A model generated the notes under the pieces. The model did no database searches and was not told the DNA's origin. It saw only the letters and a program-made list of their open reading frames with translations. Shown piece by piece: positions 6,184-8,230 of a DNA stretch of 8,230 nt. The DNA is from Acetobacteraceae bacterium (GTDB taxonomy: Bacteria; Pseudomonadota; Alphaproteobacteria; Zavarziniales; Zavarziniaceae). Each line of letters starts with the position of its first letter. The stretch's first letter is position 1. The stretch lies in assembly GCA_947379865.1 (NCBI GenBank), contig CANCOY010000140.1, positions 1 through 8,230 on the forward strand, read 5' to 3'. A program made the translations under genes and the position numbers.

Positions 6184-7017
6184 ATGACACGCGAGACCAT
6201 CGACCTCAGCTTCGACGGCCACATTGCCCATGTGGTGCTGAAGCGGCCCGCCGCCTTCAACACCATGACGCCCGCCTTCTGGCGCGAGATCAGCGACGTC
6301 TTTGCCGAGATCGACGCGACCGCCGATGCCCGCGTCGTGGTGCTGTCATCCACCGGCAAGCACTTTACGGCGGGCATGGATCTGGCGGTGTTTTCTTCTG
6401 AGGAACATGCCGCCACCACTGATGAGGGCCGCAGGCGGGAGGCCATGCGCCGTTCGGTCCTTACCTATCAGGATGCCTTCAATGCGGTGGAGCGCTGCCG
6501 GGTGCCGGTGCTTGCCGCCATCCAGGGCGGCTGCATCGGTGGCGGCGTGGACCTGATCGCCGCCTGCGACATGCGCTATGCCACGCAGGATGCCTGGCTG
6601 TGCATCCAGGAAATCAACATCGGCATTGTCGCCGACGTGGGCACCCTGCAGCGCCTGCCCTATCTGATGCCGGAAGGCATGGTGCGCGAATTGGCCTATA
6701 CCGGCCGCCGCCTGCCCGCCGCCCGCGCCCTGCAGCTGGGCGTGGTGAACGAGGTCTTTGCCGACCACGAGGCCATGCTGGCCGCCGTCACCCAGATCGC
6801 CCGCGAAATCGCCGGCCAGTCGCCTTTGGCGGTTGCCGGCAGCAAGGAAATGCTCACCTACACCCGCGACCATTCGGTGGCCGATGGCCTGAACTATATC
6901 GCCGTCTGGAACGCCGCCATGCTCACCTCCACCGACATGGTGGAAGCCATGCAGGCCAAGCAGGAAAAGCGCCCCCCGGTCTACGAAAACCTGCTGCCGG
7001 TGGCCCGGCGGCGGTAG
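6184..7017 (+). CDS. Delta(3,5)-delta(2,4)-dienoyl-CoA isomerase (ECH1-like crotonase)
   Basis: The product is a 277-residue crotonase-fold enzyme. The oxyanion-hole segment FTAGMDL (61-67) and GGCIGGGVDL (115-124) are intact. D123, E143 (IQEINIG) and D151 (ADVGTLQRLP) keep the spacing (20 and 8 residues) of the three acidic active-site residues of mammalian ECH1: Asp176, Glu196 and Asp204. The C-terminal block RDHSVADGLNYIAVWN (228-243) is also strongly ECH1-like. ECH1 shifts conjugated 3,5-dienoyl-CoA to 2,4-dienoyl-CoA during oxidation of unsaturated fatty acids with odd-position double bonds. This specific call is therefore better supported than generic enoyl-CoA hydratase. ATG 6184 follows GGGGAGGA by 6 nt; an in-frame ATG at 6160 lies upstream of that site and is rejected. 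The gene is divergent from the minus operon, and no clear terminator follows. Confidence 0.92.
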   Translation: MTRETIDLSFDGHIAHVVLKRPAAFNTMTPAFWREISDVFAEIDATADARVVVLSSTGKHFTAGMDLAVFSSEEHAATTDEGRRREAMRRSVLTYQDAFNAVERCRVPVLAAIQGGCIGGGVDLIAACDMRYATQDAWLCIQEINIGIVADVGTLQRLPYLMPEGMVRELAYTGRRLPAARALQLGVVNEVFADHEAMLAAVTQIAREIAGQSPLAVAGSKEMLTYTRDHSVADGLNYIAVWNAAMLTSTDMVEAMQAKQEKRPPVYENLLPVARRR

Positions 7018-7043
7018 GGCTGGGGTCACTTATGACATCCGAC

Positions 7044-7072
7044 TTGCCAGGAACGGTGGCTGGCGCCATTAA
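7044..7072 (+). promoter_or_regulatory. Candidate higBA promoter
   Basis: TTGCCA (7044-7049, five of six consensus bases) is 17 bp from CATTAA (7067-7072), a weak -10. Transcription would start near 7079, exactly at the first operator palindrome, so antitoxin binding would cover the start site. No experimental support is available. Confidence 0.4.
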
Positions 7073-7097
7073 ATTACCAATTACCGCACTGGTAATT
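7072..7097. promoter_or_regulatory. higBA operator 1 with an extra half-site
   Basis: A perfect palindrome AATTACC(7079-7085)-GCACT-GGTAATT(7091-7097) is immediately preceded by another AATTACC half-site (7072-7078), giving a tandem repeat of the half-site. The same arms recur in operator 2. HigA-type antitoxins bind such palindromes through their HTH domain to repress their own operon. Confidence 0.8.
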
Positions 7098-7104
7098 CCT
7101 GGAA

Positions 7105-7123
7105 AATTACCATATAGGTAATT
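7105..7123. promoter_or_regulatory. higBA operator 2
   Basis: This is a perfect palindrome AATTACC(7105-7111)-ATATA-GGTAATT(7117-7123), with arms and spacer length identical to operator 1. Centre-to-centre distance is 26 bp, about two and a half turns. It ends 5 bp before the higB ATG, so it occupies the place of the ribosome site. In RNA the same arms could form a short hairpin next to the start codon. Confidence 0.8.
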
Positions 7124-7128
7124 GGGCG

Positions 7129-7449
7129 ATGAAGATCATATCCAAAGAGCGGATCGAGCACTTCATTGAAACCCATAAGCGGGGGAGCGAAGCCGCAGGC
7201 GCTCTGCGGGCGTGGCTTCGGCAAGCGATGGCGGCGGAATGGGAGAACCCGGAAGACCTGAAGGTTGAATATCCCAAGGCCAGGCCAGTCGGCAAAGGCA
7301 ACGGGGTGACGATCTTCAATATCAAGGGGAACCATTTCAGACTGGTAGCTCGGATCAACTATCAAGCTGGCGTTGTGAAAATCGAGTTCATCGGGACCCA
7401 CAAGGAATACGACAAGATCGACGTAGGGACAGTCACATGGAAAACCTAG
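7129..7449 (+). CDS. higB: HigB-type mRNA interferase toxin
   Basis: The product is a 106-residue RelE-superfamily toxin of the HigB_toxin type, which cleaves mRNA, usually on ribosomes. Family features run along the whole length: a basic N-terminal helical half with AWLRQAMAAEW (28-38), then TIFNIKGNHFRLV (61-73), a central strand INYQAGVVKIEFI (77-89), and the conserved C-terminal GTHKEYDKI (89-97) with H91, K92, E93, Y94 and D95. R71, H91 and K92 are candidate catalytic residues by family analogy. Toxin-before-antitoxin order is characteristic of higBA. It overlaps the antitoxin gene by 13 bp. No strong Shine-Dalgarno precedes the ATG because the operator lies there, which may keep toxin synthesis low. 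Its DNA is visibly less GC-rich than the lipid genes, consistent with horizontal arrival. Confidence 0.93.
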   Translation: MKIISKERIEHFIETHKRGSEAAGALRAWLRQAMAAEWENPEDLKVEYPKARPVGKGNGVTIFNIKGNHFRLVARINYQAGVVKIEFIGTHKEYDKIDVGTVTWKT

Positions 7450-7865
7450 ACATCAGACCGATCAAGACTGCCGCGGACCATGCCTGGGCGATGGCGCAGA
7501 TCGATGCGCTGATGTTGAAGGATGAGCTTTCTGAACAGGAGGTTCATCACCTTGAGGTGCTCGCAATCCTGGTCGAGAAATACGAGGACGTTCATTTCCC
7601 GGTGGAACTTCCGACACCCATAGAAGCGATCGAGTTTCGCCTTGATCAGCTTGGGATCACGCGCAGCCAGCTGGCGAGCCTGATTGGCTTCCCGAGGTCG
7701 CGTGTTTCAGAAGTTCTGAACGGAACGCGGAACCCCTCGCTCGACATGATGCGGGCGCTGCACGAGAAGCTCGGCATTCCAGCAGATGTCTTGTTGGGCA
7801 AGGCGGGGGTCCGGCTGGCCAGATCCCGTTCCATATCAGGAACATCTCTGGAAGCCGACGCCTAG
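7437..7865 (+). CDS. higA: HigA-type antitoxin, HTH repressor
   Basis: The product is a 142-residue antitoxin. The N-terminal part (1-60), with TAADHAWAMAQID (11-23) and HLEVLAILVEKYED (38-51), is the helical region common to this HigA group and likely contacts HigB. An XRE/HTH_3 domain follows (about 62-118): LDQLGITRSQLASLIG forms the first helices, RSRVSEVLNGTR (88-99) the recognition helix region, and LHEKLGIPADVLL (108-120) the end. It should neutralise HigB and bind the two upstream palindromes. The start ATG 7437 lies inside higB, 7 nt after AGGGA (7425-7429), so the antitoxin has a better ribosome site than the toxin. The Ser/Arg-rich tail after residue 121 goes beyond the usual HTH end. 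The gene overlaps the convergent thioesterase gene by 4 bp at the stops. Confidence 0.92.
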   Translation: MENLDIRPIKTAADHAWAMAQIDALMLKDELSEQEVHHLEVLAILVEKYEDVHFPVELPTPIEAIEFRLDQLGITRSQLASLIGFPRSRVSEVLNGTRNPSLDMMRALHEKLGIPADVLLGKAGVRLARSRSISGTSLEADA

Positions 7866-8230
7866 GCCCCCAGCACCTTGAAGATGGCCGAGGCGGTGGC
7901 GACTTTGGTTGTCGGCGCCTGCTCGCTGCCCTCGGCAACCAGTTCCCCCGTCACAAAGATGAGGGAGCGGGTGCGGCGGGTGATATTGGTGTGCGCGACC
8001 ACCCAATCATCCAGGTGCGCCGGGCCGACGAAATCGACATTGAGGGTGACGGTGGCAATGGGCTGGCGGCCACAGGCATCTGCCGCCGCACAGCCAAGGG
8101 CCGCATCAAGAAAGGTCATCACCATGCCGCCATGGGCAACGCCCCGGGCATTGGTGTGTTGCTGCGCCACGCGAAAGGCGAGGTCGCGGGCGGGCTCCCC
8201 ATTGCGCTGAGGGGGGCGCTGATGGGGGCG
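7862..8230 (-). CDS. PaaI-like acyl-CoA thioesterase, N-terminus cut by window edge
   Basis: This hot-dog thioesterase of the PaaI/4HBT group hydrolyses acyl-CoA to free acid and CoA. The motif NARGVAHGGMVMTFLDAALG carries the HGG turn and the aspartate of the active-site helix. A conserved strand, VTLNVDFVGPAH, follows. The frame stays open from the TAG at 7862-7864 to the right edge, giving 122 visible residues, so the true start lies outside. A GTG at 8170 is in frame but falls inside the conserved AFRV strand and would delete part of the fold. Thioesterases of this group often accompany acyl-CoA degradation genes, as here. Substrate is not deducible. Its stop overlaps that of higA (CTAG at 7862-7865). 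Confidence 0.87.
   Translation of the reverse strand, partial: RPHQRPPQRNGEPARDLAFRVAQQHTNARGVAHGGMVMTFLDAALGCAAADACGRQPIATVTLNVDFVGPAHLDDWVVAHTNITRRTRSLIFVTGELVAEGSEQAPTTKVATASAIFKVLGA

Noticed and set aside
6082..6231. 50-residue N-terminal extension of the aspartoacylase-like protein
   Set aside because: It would overlap the divergent isomerase gene and its ribosome site, and it carries no family motif.
7861..8170. Complete 102-residue thioesterase starting at GTG 8170
   Set aside because: The frame continues with homologous-looking sequence (LAFRV) to the window edge, and the GTG is an internal valine of a core strand.

Overview
The window is GC-rich DNA with a third-codon-position G/C bias. 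It most resembles an alphaproteobacterium (low-confidence placement, from codon bias and protein style only). I see no tRNA, rRNA, insertion sequence, integrase or CRISPR array. It holds eight complete protein genes and one cut by the right edge. They form a lipid / acyl-CoA metabolism cluster with a toxin-antitoxin-type locus on each side.

Left flank (1-1992, plus strand): one long gene encodes a HipA-type kinase toxin. About 200 extra N-terminal residues resemble an AbiEi-type antitoxin/regulator, and no hipB-like gene is present. Two long near-palindromes that share a 19-bp direct repeat lie at 63-93 and 118-148. The second one contains the start codon. This is the most unusual item in the window.

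Centre (2006-6081, minus strand): a tight four-gene operon is transcribed right to left. Its order is an M14-type desuccinylase/aspartoacylase-like metallohydrolase, a MaoC/hydratase-2 type (R)-enoyl-CoA hydratase, a Nudix hydrolase with a split NUDT19-like Nudix box, and an acyl-CoA dehydrogenase. Gaps are 62, 5 and 25 nt. Divergent from it, across a 102-bp gap, is a plus-strand crotonase (6184-7017) with all three acidic catalytic residues of the ECH1-type delta(3,5)-delta(2,4)-dienoyl-CoA isomerases. Together these genes suggest oxidation of unsaturated or otherwise unusual acyl-CoAs: dehydrogenation, hydration, relocation of conjugated double bonds and CoA turnover. The substrate is not evident.

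Right flank (7018-7865, plus strand): a higBA toxin-antitoxin operon, toxin first, follows two perfect AATTACC-N5-GGTAATT operators and an extra half-site. The antitoxin stop overlaps by 4 bp the stop of a convergent PaaI-like thioesterase gene. That gene runs off the right edge and also fits acyl-CoA metabolism.
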